Assembly (NCBI GenBank): GCA_018398765.1
Contig: JAHBMJ010002293.1
Span: forward strand, 76,863-94,362
Reading direction: 5' to 3'
Source of the DNA: Chromera velia
Taxonomy: Eukaryota > Sar > Chromeraceae
DNA: 17,500 nt
Part shown: positions 17,386 to 17,500 of the stretch, in pieces
Position numbering within the stretch: the stretch's first letter is position 1
Layout of the letters: the number at the start of each line of letters is the position of its first letter
Program-made: the position numbers and the translations under genes
The notes under the pieces: generated by a model
The model's input: only the letters and a program-made list of their open reading frames with translations
Told to the model about the DNA's origin: nothing
Database searches by the model: none

Positions 17386-17500
17386 CCTCAGGGTCTCCAC
17401 GTCCACCTCCAACAGATGCCCCGAGAAAGGGTGCTCCACGAGAACGCGGTAGAAGCTTTGGGGAGCTGCCAGCGGTACCCCCTGCACAGAGCACTCCCCG
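17386..17500 (-). CDS. Partial exon at window edge, unknown protein
   Basis: From the right edge a minus-strand frame reads SFYRVLVEHPFSGHLLEVD and reaches a donor-like agg|gtcagt at 17386. The composition looks like folded protein rather than the low-complexity sequence around it. An acceptor-like cttctggcag ending at 17290 would give a 96-bp intron, but a downstream exon there is not clear. The frame also stays open past 17386 (QCVGGIVQGLQAFREYHPF), so the exon end is uncertain. I do not recognise a family. Confidence 0.4.

Overview
The window looks like nuclear DNA from a unicellular eukaryote. Genes are sparse, GT-AG introns have clear pyrimidine tracts, microsatellites are abundant, and there is a decayed retroelement. 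No bacterial operon, ribosome-binding-site pattern, rRNA or tRNA gene is visible. Runs of the palindromic motif TGCATGCA occur at about ten places. That motif is a known ApiAP2-type cis-element in apicomplexans and relatives, so an alveolate such as a chromerid alga is my best guess. This is an inference; another protist or alga (for example a stramenopile) is not excluded.

Layout, left to right. (1) 1-732: no gene, with a short tandem motif and a perfect 30-bp palindrome. (2) 733-3373, minus strand: a broken Penelope-like retroelement reverse transcriptase with recognisable motifs, including YIDD, interrupted by stops and two frameshifts. (3) 3374-4748: a repeat-rich intergenic block with a MITE-like inverted repeat, a diverged 47-bp duplication, hairpins, (AT)n tracts and TGCATGCA clusters. 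(4) 4749-6608, plus strand: an uninterrupted 619-residue amino acid transporter of the AAAP/SLC36-like type. (5) 6609-8099: intergenic, first pyrimidine-rich, then strongly AT-rich. (6) 8100-15114, minus strand: a nine-exon gene that I reconstructed from splice sites. All joins keep frame and give about 1247 residues with no domain I recognise. It has helical or coiled-coil stretches and a long Ser/Pro/Arg-rich tail. (7) 15115-16948: intergenic, including a GC-rich palindrome and a second AT-rich island. (8) 16949-17500, minus strand: candidate exons of another gene entering from the right edge.

The transporter and the nine-exon gene are convergent (tail to tail). Nothing suggests that they share a pathway, and the window does not read as a gene cluster. 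The most informative items are the undescribed 1247-residue protein, the decayed Penelope-like element and the structured repeats between them.
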